From Nymphaea colorata (lineage: Eukaryota > Streptophyta > Magnoliopsida > Nymphaeales > Nymphaeaceae): a stretch of DNA of 64,000 nt. Below the pieces are notes generated by a model, which worked only from the letters and a program-made list of their open reading frames with translations, was not told the origin of the DNA and ran no database searches. A program made the position numbers and the translations under genes. Shown here in pieces: positions 21,065 through 35,000 of this stretch. How positions within the stretch are numbered: position 1 is the stretch's first letter; each line of letters opens with the position of its first letter. The DNA lies in the NCBI RefSeq assembly GCF_008831285.2, contig NC_045150.1, positions 12,505,868-12,569,867 of the forward strand, given 5' to 3'.

Positions 21065-23740
21065 CTGTCAAAGAAAGAAATATTTGATTGATAACAGGTA
21101 GAAGTTTTGAGAGCCCAAACAAAGATTTGTCATCTATGTGGACCTAGAAAAAACAACTATAGGAAACAAACCGGCATTTGAGGGTCCATACAACAACATG
21201 TAAAAACTTTTAGGTGAAACAATGGTACATTGAAACAGAATTATGCATGAAGACTATTTACAAATATTTTTCTTGTATTTGACATTGAGTAACTGTTTCC
21301 TGAAGGGGGGAAAAGCAATTAACAAGAAAAAAACTCGTCCAGGGAATGTGGGGAAGGAATCCTTACCGTTATAAAATCAGGAATCGACATCCAACCAATT
21401 GGCAAGTTTTACAGCTACATAGAGTGGATTAGAAGCTTAGCCAAAATATGCCCACAAAAGCTTACTTATCCTAGTCACAAAGCTGAAATTCTACTGGTGA
21501 AATATCTAACAATCTGTGGTGCCACTAATAAAGAACTAAATCATAACTACAATGAAAGTAGTTCTCATTATGCTGCAGCACAAAGACCTTGAGGCTTAAG
21601 GACTTCCTGTTTATGCTGAATAGCAAGATGGGATTCCAAACTCTAACCATCAGATCGACTTCACAGCTACTCAAACACATATGCCAATTAGAGCCCCTTC
21701 CTCAGGACAGTAGACATGCATGTATTTAGTAAATTGTTGTGGTGACGGAATGCCCAAAAAAAAAAAAGATGGAAAAGAGACTAGCACCTATGAACGCACT
21801 TATCAAGTTTGAAAGTCATTCCACAAATTAAATAACAGTTACCCGAAGCAGTCATGTTTGCCTGAACAAGCACCTTGGACAGTAGAATGAAAAAGGTCAT
21901 TAAAGAGCATGACAATTGACAGCTCAGTACCAGCAGGCAGAAATAACTTAAACAAGCTGTCCATCCTCCAATAAGACATAAGACCAATCACTAGTAAAAT
22001 AATGCAAACCAACTTCCAAAATCAATTTGGATGTGAATTTCCTGCTCGTTCATACATCAATTTTCTAAAGCTACTCATCTACAGGATCTTGGCGTTGAAA
22101 GAGTTCAAGATTGAAGATGCCTAAAGTTGCATTCTGTTTTTGACGGTGATAGAGAACAATCAATAGGTCCAAACCTATGGATAGGAAAGACAAGTCGATT
22201 TTTACAATTTCAAGAGTTCCTGCACATGGTACAGGCCAACAAGGGAGCAGGGTACAAGGAAAAGACATGGGAATTGATATGTGGGAAACATCCAGCGACA
22301 ATTTTAAGCATTAGAGCTTCAGGAAAACTAAAAAACATGTCACGCAAATGAGCTTGCCAGTCAGAAAATTATAAATTAATTAACTGATTACAGCGTCAAA
22401 TCAATACCCAAGCAATTTTATTCAGAACGAACCATAAATCAGTCTAAAGGACAGCCGATAGTCGATAAGACAGAAGCAGGGCACGATTCTCACTTAAATT
22501 ACAAGGAACACAAACAAACCATGCAAAGATATCCAATTTTGGTTATAAACGTTGGAAGCACAAAAGAGAACCATGGATCAAACGGATGTACGGGTGGAAA
22601 AAAAACATAGAGGCCTGAAGATTTACAGAGAATCATCAAGAGGAAAAAGTAGAATACTACGAATACCTACTATTTTCTCGTGTAACAATTCCAGAAACAG
22701 GTAACTAAAATGCAGCTCGAAGAACGAAGCTATCGCTTACCTGCCAATTCAAACGAAGATAAGATACCGGAAACAAAAAAAGAGACACAAACTACTCTTC
22801 CAACCAATGCTTCTCCTAACCCATGCCGTTGAAATGCACGTGGCTAAGAAGAATCCGCGAAATTCTTCAATGTGAGGGTAAGCGTATTAACAACAGCAGC
22901 AATCCCTCTGCATCAAAACAAACTGCACGAAGATCCGTCAGAGCCGAAATTCGGTGAACTTATTTTTTTCTCTGTCAACAGTGAACACCCGAGAAACCGC
23001 TGAAGCCGGAGCGGTTTCGAAGCAAACGGCACGAAGACGAAGGATTTGGGATGCAGAAAGTATTCCGATCTCAGAAATCTTTGATCCAGATCAAAACGTA
23101 AAGAAAGAACTTGAATGCATCAAATTACGGACCGCACCCAACGATTCCCTAACGATCTTCCAAAAGGATACACACAAGCAGGCACAATAAACCAAGTCTT
23201 CAGCTATCAACTAAGCGGCTTTTGTACGGGATCTCGAGGCCAAATTGGACGAGCCACTGCTTGAAAGCAACCGGAATCACGATCAGAATCCAATTCTTCG
23301 ATTAGACAGAGACAATAACCACGTGATCTTGGAAATTTAGGCTGGGGAATCATCAGGGTGCTAATTCCGTTTCGTAGGGAGGAGAGTCGAAGCCCTAAGA
23401 ATTAACTGATTCTTATGCGTTTTCCGGTGGGAATTTCGCCATCGAGATGGAGGGGGGAATCCAGGGAGGATATCGGGAAGGAGGAGCTGGAAGCAGCTGA
23501 GGGGAAGAAAAAGTAAGGCCGGGAACAGGTGGGATTCCGGCCGTCCGATTGGCCAGTCCAACGGGTTCTCCGGCGGTGGAGTTGTATCGGGTTAAAAAAA
23601 GGGAAGAATGACAGAGGAGGGGGAAGACGAGCCCACTTCCCTCCCTCCCTGAGCTCCCTCCCTCTCTCCTTCCATCTCTCTCGCTTTTCCTTGCAAAAAA
23701 TGTGACTTTGATAACGACACCACCGTAATGATCCAGCCTC
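21065..23740 (-). other. 5' leader intron, leader exon and upstream region of the bZIP-like gene
   Basis: A 5' splice site (GGCAG/GTAAGC) at 22741/22740 pairs with the 3' splice site just before 21064, giving a leader intron of 1676 bp. The exon upstream of it begins somewhere above 22741; the start of transcription was not determined. The 23400-23690 stretch is GGAGGG- and CCCTCC-rich, typical of plant promoter or leader DNA. Confidence 0.55.
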
Positions 23741-25360
23741 AAATATGTTTCTGCCACGTTGCCACAGTTGGCAAGTATCCAAATCCAATTAAAAAATCAT
23801 CAGACTCCAATTTGGAATATACTTTTTTTTTTTTTTTCCTAATGAGACGTTTGACGGCTACGGGAAAATGTTTTCCGGGATAAATTTTGATGGTTTTGGG
23901 AAAAGTGACAAGTGGTTTCAAGGGCCCAGAAAAAAGTATTTTCCTACAAAGTTTACATTCCAAAGATTGTTTTCCAGACATGCCTCATTAATGCCCACCT
24001 TGTCAAACGTGCGACTGAGAATGGTGCAATGGCATTTACTGGGTTTTCATGAGTTTCATCAAAAGTGAGATCCCAAAATCTAATCTAATGTTTGTGAAAT
24101 TAGGTTCTTAAATTGCATATTCATAAAAGAAATTAAAGCTTGGGCTTTGGAGGGATTTGATGTTGCTCATATTTTATAGAAGGCGTTCACCTATAAATCT
24201 AATCTAATTAGAGCTTGCCTTAATCCACTTAGGAGCATTTGATAATAAAAAACACTAACATAACGTGTGGGGCGGAGCCAAGAGGGCTCGCTTGTAAAAA
24301 ATAAAAAATATTTTGGCCTGTGTCAAAATTTAAGAAATTTAATTCGGCCCTCTCATAAAAAAATTCTGAATCTACCCCTGATAAAGTGAATCTTTTGTAA
24401 AGTTTAAAACATATCCATAAAACATTAGGATGCTGTGAAATGTTCCATGGATATGTATGAAGTCGATGCAAGCATTGTGTTAGTGTTATTGTTACCAAAC
24501 GCTTCATTCCATTGTTGTTTGATCACAAGTTATGATCTGACTCGTAAGTGTGAATTCGAACTCGACACATTTATAATTGAATCAAAATCGAGCCGAACTT
24601 TTTCGAGCAAGTTCGAGTTAAGCCCAAGTTGATTCGACTCAGTTGTAAAGCCTGACTCAACAATCTTCATCATCTATAGTGAATATGCCAACTGACTAAA
24701 AAGCTTAATTTCAAATAATAAATGAAAAATATACAAAAAAAACATACATATATATTTTTTTTTATTTTATTTACGCACATTTTTTGATACATGTGACACA
24801 ATTGAATCGATCACTGAAGCCAATGGGATTTCCATCAATTCGATTTGGAGTGCCCAATTGAGGCCGGTTCGGGTGGACAATGACAAGATTGACAAAATAT
24901 CAATAACACGTGTTTGCCATTAATGTTGGGGATTAAAAAGTTGTCCCTTGATTGCGACGCGTTACGCCAAGTCCCCGTTTGATACGTCCAGGGAATGAAA
25001 GTCCCGTGACATCAGGAGGAACTGCGGGGAAAACGCTGCTTGTGTTGTGTTTTTGACACACTTCAAACAAATGTCTATATTATAAATATACCATCACAAG
25101 CATCGAAAGGTAATTTAAAATTTTATAGATTGGCTTGGGATTTGTTGCATTTTAAAAATCATTGCTCTCCTTTTTTCAAATTTTGAAATCTATGCTACCA
25201 AAGAAAGAACTTTGATTTCATAACTAAAGGATCATTCGGGATCAAATTTCCAGAATTATGATCCGTGGAATTATATATGGTTTAGGAAATCTGATATTTT
25301 TTTATTTCTCTTCAAGGAATAAAGCACGAACGCATTGATTCATGAATTACAAAAGTCCAG
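23741..25360. other. Intergenic DNA with repeat fragments
   Basis: No gene was recognised. It contains a GGCGGAGCCAAG-type repeat at 24265-24394 (listed separately) and a stretch of GAGTCGAG/TTCGAGTT words at 24535-24660. The latter is related in composition to the hAT-like elements at 60898 and 63088 but has no clear ends. The remaining sequence is AT-rich and unassigned. Confidence 0.4.
24265..24394. mobile_element. GGCGGAGCCAAG-type repeat
   Basis: The sequence GTGGGGCGGAGCCAAGAGGG leads into an A-rich middle, then AATTTAATTCGGCCCTC and a CTACCCCTG end. The same order (GGGCCCGAGCCAAGG, A/T-rich, TTTCGGCCCATGCC, TTTAATTCG) is seen at 63840-64000. This type is common in plant intergenic DNA. 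Boundaries are approximate. Confidence 0.4.
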
Positions 25361-25715
25361 ATTTCTTTTCATGAAACAAGTCATTTTCAATCCTATAACC
25401 AAGATTTCAAACTATCGAACAGAGGAAAATTATAAAAGTTTAATTTTCTTTTTATGAAATAAGCCATTCTCTATCACAGTCAAAGTTTCAAAATATAAAA
25501 CACAAAGAGAATTAGAACTGGAATTTTCATTCCGAACCAATTTTCTTTTCATGAAACAAGTCATTTTCAATCCTATAGTAAAAATTTCAAACCATCAAAC
25601 ACAGAGAAAAATTATAAAAGTTTAATTTTCTTTTTCATGTAATAAGTCATTCTCAATCACACAGTCAGAGTTTCAAACTATCAAACACAAAGAGAAATTA
25701 GAACAGGAATTTTCA
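25361..25715. repeat. Tandem repeat, two 180-bp units each of two half-units
   Basis: TTTTCTTTTCATGAAACAAG followed by TCATTTTCAATCCTATA recurs at 25361 and 25541, giving a 180-bp period. Within each, a diverged half-unit (ATGAAATAAGCCATTC at 25454, ATGTAATAAGTCATTC at 25637) is offset by about 83-86 bp. Each half-unit ends in TTTCAAACTATCRAACA-like sequence. There is no coding potential. Confidence 0.8.
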
Positions 25716-25807
25716 TGATTCAGGTGTGAAGCGGAAATTTAATTTGCGAATCAAAATTCAAGCCGTCAAACGACCCGAAAGTTGGATGGATAACATTGCC
25801 CTTCATT

Positions 25808-26167
25808 CATAGTCACAGGAAACCCGTTTTTTTTTTTTAATGTGATAAATTAAATGGCCGTATAAAACTTAAAAAATGATTGTTGAAAAAAACGTTAAAA
25901 TGAAAACAAACATATTTTTTACGGTTTTTTCAGTTTTTTTAATGTCAAACAGTTTTTTTTTTCATTTTCTATTTTTTACATGTTGCACATCTACTTATTT
26001 TTTGATGTTTGTGTTATTAGTTTCTCACTTATTTTATTTTTCTATTGTTTTTAGTTTTTTAAAATTTTTAAAAATTTACCGTATTTTCTCGCTTTTTTCA
26101 AGCTTGCCGTATTATACTTGAGAAAAACCTCGCTGTTTAAAACTCCGATACGTTATTTGTGACTATG
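25808..26167. mobile_element. Full-length non-autonomous TIR element (CATAGTCACA family, copy 2, inverted)
   Basis: This 360-bp element starts CATAGTCACAGGAAACCCG and ends CGTTATTTGTGACTATG. It is inverted relative to copy 1 at 9276-9619 and matches it from end to end, with small homopolymer-length changes in T-rich tracts. It is non-coding. The perfect 10-bp termini, shared interior and different flanking DNA together show a mobile family rather than a local duplication. Confidence 0.75.
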
Positions 26168-26736
26168 CTGAGTTCAAACAAGTGAAACATCTCGGTTTTC
26201 ATCGATAATCGGTTCATTCGAGCAGTCGTGTAATTAAGCACAATGTTTGTTAATCGAAGTGCATGTCAATCGCTTTCATAATGCCTAGTGCTAGAATCCC
26301 AACCCCACCATGCTGCCTTGTGGGCCTTATTGGAGCCCTACTTACTAGGTCTACTCAAAGGTGAGCCCTACTTTGTTCCCTATTATGTTGAAACATCATA
26401 TCAACATCCATAATATTGTTGTTGTTAAGGAAGTCCTATTGTGAACTTGAGGATAATATTTTTCATTTGGCCCCATGTGTAAAAGAACTTTGCTATTGAA
26501 AGGACAGAAAAAATGTTCCACCCAAGCCTTTGCCAAGAAATGCCAAAGCCAATCATTTGTTTGGAATTACCTTTTGACAAAAATTTATTTGGCAAAACTT
26601 TTAATTTGAGGGCCAAGGGGAAATGAAAATATTTTTTAAACTTATTTAATGACGGATAGTTAATAAAAATATCATTCCAATCTGTATACTCTTTTAGATT
26701 CATGTTTTTTTAGGCATTGATCTTTTGGAGGCTCAA
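26168..26736. other. Unassigned intergenic DNA
   Basis: I see no gene, RNA or repeat boundary in this AT-rich stretch. Confidence 0.4.
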
Positions 26737-27021
26737 TAAGGTTGGGTGTCGTGTCTGGTATTCGGTACTTGGCTCGATGAGGATCTGAAAAAAAGGCACC
26801 AGGTTGGCTCAATAAGTTATCGGGCAGCCCCGATTCAGCCTGATAATATTTATTTAATATATATTTAATAATATATTTTAGATTATTAAGTATATTTTTA
26901 ATTTAGTCAAACTGGGCTCGAGCTCAGGTTTTAATTGTTGGGCCGAGCCTAAGCCCGGGTTTTTGGTGTCGGGCCAGCCTGAGTCCGAGCCCTTATAGGG
27001 CCGGCCCAATGCCCAGGCTTA
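26737..27021. mobile_element. GGGCC-rich hAT-like element
   Basis: The 285-bp segment starts TAAGGTTGGGTGTCGTG and ends GGCCCAATGCCCAGGCTTA, an imperfect inverted terminus of the same type as 16561-17739. An AT-rich centre (ATATTTATTTAATATATATT) is flanked by CGGGC/GGGCC words. The flanks do not match as a target duplication, and its right end coincides with the left breakpoint of the duplicated segment at 26991-27762. Confidence 0.55.
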
Positions 27022-27762
27022 CCCTCCTATATGAGAACTGATGTTCCCATTCTCATATATCCTGTTTCTGTTTTGCCAATCAAACATTCATTGAAGATGA
27101 TTATTATTATATAACCCAATATTATAGATGTCAGTACTTGGTTGCAATGTTTTTTAAAATGATAGCATCGGCCGATACACAATCTTTTTGCAAATTTCTT
27201 TCAACCTTGGTGCAAAGTTTTTAGGGCACAGGATCTGTTATCGGAATTATGTAACAGACTTCATTATAAACATGGCCCGTTTTAAATCCAAATTGCTAAA
27301 CCTAACTTGGTTTGAACAAATGTGAAACTTCCAACACATATAAGCATCGGACTTGTTCAAGGCACTGGTTCTAACTACTATTAGAATCTTAATGGACAAG
27401 TTGTTAACCTCTTGCTCACTCTAGACGATAGGTATATTGGGTCTACCTTTATGTGACACCCCCTTGACATAAGAATACAAGTGAATTAGAAATTGGACAT
27501 CATATCACATCTTTGTCTTGGGAACTGAAAGACCATGTAGCAAATGTGAGTCCAATCGGAATTTGGATCTGTATCACCGGAACAATCCTGCTGCTTAATT
27601 GGCACGCCAATAAAGTCAAAAACTGGCCAGGTTGATGAAATAGTTCAATTACTTTTAATGAGAACCGTTTGTCATCATCTGTCGATATGTCCGAGTGGTT
27701 AAGGAGACAGACTCGAAATCTGTTGGGCTTTGCCTGCGCAGGTTCGAATCCTGCTGTCGACG
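26991..27762. repeat. Segmental duplication, copy B (with intact tRNA)
   Basis: This is collinear with 18839-19570. Relative to copy A it has extra blocks near 27165-27180, near 27360-27400 and near 27630-27660. It ends with the complete tRNA-Ser gene, so this copy kept function. Confidence 0.8.
27681..27762 (+). tRNA. tRNA-Ser (CGA)
   Basis: This is an 82-nt class II tRNA. The acceptor stem GTCGATA pairs with TGTCGAC (one G-T pair), with discriminator G at 27762. The anticodon stem ACAGA/TCTGT encloses the loop CTCGAAA with anticodon CGA, reading UCG serine codons. A variable arm and the T arm with B box GGTTCGAATCC follow. The A box is TGTCCGAGTGG. No intron is present. T-rich DNA (CTTTCTTTTCC) follows within 10 bp as a likely Pol III terminator. 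All arms fold, so it looks functional. Confidence 0.95.
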
Positions 27763-28765
27763 CGTTGCTTTCTTTTCCTCCACTTTTGCTAATTTTCTCT
27801 CTCCTTTCACTCTAGAAAAATGCACAGTATATAACTAAAGAAATCAAATTTCTTTTTAAGAACATAATTAATTTGTATTTGGCCATTTAAAAAAGCCGTT
27901 ATTTATTATGGAAAACTAAGTTTTTATTCAAAATGAAACACATATTTTATGTTTATTTGCAAGAGTTCAAACATGGAGACCGCATCCACGTAGTCGCATA
28001 TGTAAAAGACTGCCCTGAAACATGAATTTCAGATGAGAATTTTTGCTTGAAAACTAAAGTTATAAATTATTTTTATAGTTATCTGATATTGATAAAGTAC
28101 TAAATATATATATTTTATTTTTTTAGCACAATCATCTGATACTAGCAGCGCAAAAAGCATAAAAATTAATTTGGAAAACTACATTAAGAAACTATTTTTG
28201 CATCAAGGTTAAATAGTTCTCTTCTTCATAGAATTTTCTCAAACAGAAGCAAACACAAGGTCCAACAAAAAGTTAAATTGGAACATTGAAATTCTCTAAA
28301 TTATTGAATCTCATGGAACTAAAATGCATTTTTTTCTTTTAAATCAAAGAATAGAAAAATACTTGCGATATGCACCATTCTGTTCCTACCAACGAGAACC
28401 AAAATCTTGGCATTTCCTAAAATCCAAAATTCAAAATCCGAACACATCACTTTCTATTTGACGACTGTACACAAGATACAGGAAAAGACAGAGAATAAAG
28501 CACTGCAAGTTCCCGGTTTATCCCACTTTTTCTCGGATATCTGCCCATTAATCACTAGATTTGGCTCTCATGGTGTCACGTATCTTCGGACCAGGTAGGA
28601 AGATCTCCGCCTTGTCTAATTTTGCCTAAATTATATTATCATTTTATTAAAAAAATTATATTGTTTAAAGAACTATAGCGCATCAAGCATAATTTATCTA
28701 TTTCTATTTATTTACAGTACAACAAAACCAACCTCCTGCAAGAGAGGAAGAGGGAGAGAGAGGTC
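27763..28765. other. Upstream region of MIC10
   Basis: AT-rich DNA with no recognised gene. The last ~150 bp should contain the MIC10 promoter and leader; GAGAGGAAGAGGGAGAGAG purine-rich leader sequence directly precedes the ATG. Confidence 0.4.
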
Positions 28766-31700
28766 ATGGGCGAAAGTAAGCAGCTGCCTTCCGCGTATGA
28801 TCTGGGGGCTAAATGGGACGCATGTACGGACTTGGCGATCCGCCGAGTTGCGTACTCTTCCCTGGCCGGCGCGTTTGGGGGCCTCCTCCTCTTCAGTGAG
28901 TGCTTCGTGGCCCTCTCCTTTTTTCTTATTCAATCGCGCTCTAGTTGTGTTTTTAAGGAGTTTTTCACTGGAACAATGAGTTTCCGAGTATTTTGTGTAT
29001 AATCATGTAGTTGGTGTCTCCAATTTATTGTAAATACGAAGGTGGTTTCCTTGTTCGTGGAGAAATTGTGGCGTAGCATCCTTCAGTTTTCTTGTTGTTT
29101 TCCGTTTATAGCAATTTTGGGGCTGGCAGATCATCCAATATTACAATGGTTGTTGTCCGAGAGATTTACTGCAGTCCGAAAATGGTTGTTGTTTCTTTCA
29201 ATTGCGCATGGCTTCTATGGAAATGCTTCTTTCACTCTCCTCGAGCAATATCAAAATCTTGTTTTTCATAATAGATCTTCTTAGAAGACGGAGGATTATA
29301 CGAGCTTAGACTTGATTATGGGTTTCTATGGGTATTCGGGGTTGCAGAGATAAGATATTTTTAGTAGAGATGACTCAAATGTTGAGTAGCTGGAACCACG
29401 TTAGGTTAGGGATTGGTCATCCAACTGGTTACCGGAATATAGATCATTCTCACTTGGTATTGACATATAAAATTGAGTTGAACCCTTGAATCCTGCAACA
29501 ATCCTATTCCCCCATCCTTACAGCCCTACAGCTAACAGGTCTGTGCTAAGGGTGTGCATTTTAGGTGCTTTTCTCCATATTACTAAGTACTTTTAGCAGT
29601 CCGATTTTATCTTCAAAATGTTCGCACAAGGTTTGTTTCCTAATGATGTTGGAGATTTTCAGAGAAATTTTAAATTCACACTTACTTTAGCTACCAGCTC
29701 TTCTTGTTGTTTGATTCTTCCCTTATGCACAAGTGTGCTTAGATTTGTTACAAGGATTTATGTTTCAAGTCTAAAGCTTATTTTGTAGTCCTGGTCAATA
29801 AAATGTCATAGCATTTATACACAAAGAAGGATGTAGTTTAAATACTTTGGTATGATTTAACAGCAAACAGTTTACTGTAGTAAGATTATAAAAAGGTGTA
29901 AGTTTAATGGACATATCATATTAATCTTTGATTTACACATCTGACTAATTGATGAATTGTGGCCTAGCTCCAACCTCTATAGTTCTATCCAGATTTTTGG
30001 GTGAAAACAAGTGGGCTGCTTTGATTAACTTGAGATGGAAAAAGTAGTCATACAATACGGCTCCGTATCGTACATATGAATTAAAAGTTTTATAACTTGC
30101 TTTTTAGCCTATTCCTGGTTCAAGTTCTCATCTTATGAACCCCTTTTGCAATGTGAAGCAAGAGGCTCCATGGAGGTGGAGAGGAGTCCTTGAGGAGTTA
30201 CACCGTGGAGATAAGGAATGTAGATATTATAGGAAAAACATCATCCTGGCCAGAACTCTAATCCTGGGTCTGCTTTGTGCATATAATATATCATTAGGGA
30301 AAAAAGAAAACAGGGAAGTAAAAAGTATCACATGCTGATTTTTTAACTCATTAAAATAATGTGCCTTGTGGTTAGAAGCTTGTCTATTGATTAGTCTAAT
30401 CTGATACTATTGCTCTGTCCTTTGTCATGTTCTTGCATAGTTTAATAGTTGACTTTCATGTCCTTGTTTGTGTTTATACGTTGACAAAAGAAGCTTGCCC
30501 CAAAAATCTGAAAATAGAGAACACATTTTGTTATTTACTAAAAATTTGAGGACCACATGACAGTTATCATCCACTTGAAATGGTAAGCTACAGAATCGAT
30601 GGTGAAACAGAATTAAGGTGCTAAAATGAGTTAAATGGTTGACATCCATGAAAGAGCTTGGTGGATGTGCAGTAAATGTATTTGAACCACATGCATGGTT
30701 GCATGGGCAAATACCTTATCCAAATCAGTACGTTCATCTTGGTCATGATTTTACAGAATCTGCATATTAATGCTGAAGTTATTATTTCTGATTCACTTGT
30801 GTAGGAAGTCCTGTATTACGATGGGCTTCTGTTGCTTTTGGTGCTGGCATTGGTGTTGGAGTAGCATATACTGAGTGCTCGCTCAAGTTTGATGGTTCAA
30901 ATTTTCCTGCTCCATTGAAGAGTGCTTCTGAATCTACAGAATTTTCTCAAGTATGGTTTCTGCTGTTTTATGCTGGTTCTCATTAATTTATTTTCTAGTT
31001 TTCTAATCTTTTTAGCACCTAAACTATAGGTGGTAGCATGAATAATTTTCTTCATCTTGTATGTAGTGGTTGCCTGTGCCAATGTTTAGATCAGTACTTC
31101 TACTTGACTTAGTTTGAGCTAACAGTGACTGCAATTTAGCAAGATACTATGTGCATTGATATTAGGGGTGTCAACTGTCAGGTTCAAATCTGATGCAGTT
31201 ATATCTTATATAGCATATCTTTGTCCCACTAATAATTGATTGTGAATTTTCTTGTGGAATCGAACTATTTGAATGCACATTCAAATCTAATGTTGGAGAT
31301 GTCCCTAATTGAGATGAAAGTTACATCTTTACCTGAATATTGTAGTTTTATTTCATTTATTTTTAGCTAGAAATCTCTGCAATGCAGCAAAATAGTATAT
31401 ATTTCCTTTAATGTAGCTATATCTTATATAGCATATCTTCATCCTATTAGTAATTGGATGCGAATTTTCTTGTGGAAGCTTACTACTTGAATGTGTATTC
31501 AAATCTAATGTTGGCGACATCCATAATTGAGATGAAGGTTGCATCATGTAGAAACGATAAAAGCAAATAGAAAGAAGAACACACAGATGTAACGTGGAAA
31601 ACCCCTCAACTAGAGAGAAAAAACCATGGGTGAGGAGGACTGGTGCCAACTAGCCGCCAGACACTCTCTTTCTTTAATTATCATTCACACACCGAAATTA

Positions 31701-31980
31701 GGGTTTACACAGCTTAAATAGGGCCATAATAGTAACACACTGGATCGGGTCTAGATACAGATCCGGATCCAGACCCGGATAGGTGACCCAACTACAACAT
31801 ATGTTAACAGTCTCCCTCAAGTTGGGTATACATATCAAACATGCTCAACTTGGATACATTTCTCTCAAATGGAGTCACAGGTAAGGATTTAGTCAGAACA
31901 TCAACAGTTTGGTCTTCACATTTCATATTGATAGAAATCTAGCACCAATATCTGTAACCAGAAAACAGCACTCACGCAGG

Positions 31981-32024
<44 letters not shown>

Positions 32025-35000
32025 ACAAGAAGAAACTGAGGAGAAGAAGCCGTAACCAAAATGGTTTGCACGGCCTCTATTTATAATCCCATTTCCAGAA
32101 TTCTAAGAGTCTCCAATCGTAGAATCATAGGAGATTTCACAAGCTCCAAGGACATTAATTACATCATAGAAACCTAAGAGACTTCACATATTACAAGGAT
32201 ATTAAGTACAACATAGAATCCTATGAGACTCTTCACATGTTACAAGGACATTAAATATCTTAACACATTCTACAAGGAGGTGGAATCCTAAGAGACTCCT
32301 CTTCAACGTGCTGGTGAAGGATTTATATTTTAACACCCTCCCTCAAGTTGTGCATGGTTTTGCACCATGTACAACTTGCCTTTTAGAAACCAGAATCGTT
32401 CCTTTGTTAATCCTTTTGTAAATAAATCTGCAACTTGTTCATCTGTACGAACATAATTAGGCTGAATCTCCTTGTCTTCCACCTTTTGTCTAACAAAGTG
32501 TTGATCAATCTCAATGTGCTTTGTTCGACCATGTTGTACGGGATTAAAGGCAAATAGCGCTTTGATTATCGCACATTAACATTGATGTTTTAATCTTTTC
32601 TCCAATGTCTTCTAGCAAATGTCTAACCCATGTAACTTCAGCAGTACCTGCAGCTATGCATCTGTATTCAGCTTCAGTGCTGGATCTTGCTACTACCTTT
32701 TGCTTTCGACAACTCCAAGGCACAAGATTACGTCCAATGAAAATACAAAAACCAGCAATGGACTTTCTTTGATCGGGATCTCCAGCCCAATCTGCATCTG
32801 TGAATGTCATAAGTTGATGTCCAGTAGTTATATTTTCACTCTTACCATAAACTAAGCTATCTCCTGCTGTCCCTTTAAGATATCTTAATATTCTTTTGAC
32901 AGCATCCATGTGAGTATCTCTAGGTGCATGCATAAATTGAGATACTTGATTCACAACATATATAATATCTGGTCTAGTAAATGTAAGATATTGAAGTGCC
33001 CCAACAATACTTCGATATTGCGTAGGATCTTCATATAACTCCCCATCTTGAGCACTTAGTCTTTGATTTAGAACACTAGGAGTTCCAACAGGCTTACAAT
33101 CAGACATACCTGACTTTTTCAGCAGATCCAACGTGTATTTCTGTTGTGTCAATGTGAGGCGATTATGGTGCCTATCAATCTCCACTCCAAGAAAGAATCG
33201 TAAATCACCAAGCTCTTTCATTTTGAAGTTTTGCATCATCAAAACTTTAGCTTCTTCTATGTGTTTTTCTGAATTGCCTGTGATAACAATATCATCAACA
33301 TATATAAGAAGTAAAGTAAATATGTTTTCCTTTCGATAAATGAAAAGAGAGTGATCTAGAGGACATCTCCGAAAACCACATTCTTGAATCTTGCAAGAGA
33401 AACTGTCAAACCACAAACGTGAGACCTGTTTAAGTCCATAAATAGATTTTCTTAGTTTGCAAACCCATGCATGAGAGTCTCCTTTCGTGTATCTTGGAGG
33501 TTGTTCCATATATACTTCCTCCCTTAAATCACCATGAAGAAAAGCATTCTTCACGTCCATTTGATGTAGTCTCCATCCATATTCAACTGCCAATGATATA
33601 ATCACGCGAATTGTTCCCATTTTGATCACAGGGCTGAATGTCTCATCATAATCTTCTCCATATTGTTGTGTAAACCCTTTTGCTACTAACCTTGCTTTGT
33701 GTCTTTCTATGCTGCCGTCAGGTTTGTATTTAATTTTGTATACCCATTTGGAGCCCACTACGTTCTTTTCGTGTGGCCTCGGAACGATCTCCCATGTTCC
33801 ACATTCATGCAAGACATCCATTTCTTCTTTCATAGCCTTTCTCCAATGATGTGATTTTGATGCTTGATCAAATGAAGTAGGTTCTTCCTCCTTGCCAACT
33901 TTTGCCATGAATAACTGAAAATCAAGTGATAAAGAATCATAACTAACCCACCTGTGAATGGGATGACGAATGCGTTGGGATCTTCTAAGGTGGGGCATGT
34001 TGTCTTCTTCACTGTGAGCATCTCTGTCCCTTAGTCGTCGACTGTAGATAAGACCCGAATACCAATGTGCATCGTTGCTCTGTTCTTCATTATTGTTTTC
34101 GTGATAACTTGATGACTGTGTTGGATCTTCTTGATTTTCACTTTGAGCCATATCCGACGGTTGTATTGCTCTCTCTAAATCTTCACTTTGAGGCACATCA
34201 TTTTCTATAACAGGATCTGCATTGAATAACTGTGTACTGGTCCAGGGATCATAAGATTCAATGGTCATAGGCATTTCATTTGTATTATCAAAACTATGTT
34301 CATCAAAAATGACATTTCTTGAAGTTTTGATACGTTTAGTTGTTGGATCATAGCATCGAAAACCTTTATATTCATTAGCATATCCAACGAATCTACATTG
34401 AATAGCTTTGTCTTGAAATTTGTTCCTCAAGGCAGCATCAACGTGAACATAGCATACACAACCAAAAACCTTGAAGTTCTTGTAATCAGGTTGTTTGCCT
34501 AAGAGTGTAAAATATGGCGATTTAGACATCAAGAGTGTCATAGGCAAACAATTTATTATGTATACAGCAGTATGAAAGACTTCAGTCCACAAGGAAATGG
34601 GCACATTAGTATCATGCATCATGCTCATGGCGCTTTCAACTATATGTCGATGTTTCTGCTCAACTACACCATTTTGTTGTGGTGTGTAAGGGTAGGAAAT
34701 TTGTCTAGTTATCCTTTTTTCACGTAGAAATTCAATAAAATCAAGCGAGGAATATTCTCCCCCTCCATCACATTGAAAATGCACCACATTGGATGAAAAT
34801 TTAGTTTGAATCATGGCATAGAAGTTTCGAAATATGTGAGGTACTTCTGATTTGTGTTTCATGAAGTAAATCCAGGTGAAACGTGAGTAAGAGTCAATGA
34901 ATAAGACATAATATCTTGACCTAGACATGGAATCAATAGGGGCTGGCCCCCATACATAAGAAAAAATAGTTTCAAATGGTTTGGAAGCCCTTTGATTTAT

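Noticed and set aside
25361..25715. CRISPR-like array
   Set aside because: Units are long, diverged and without unique spacers. This is plant nuclear DNA, and simple tandem duplication explains it.
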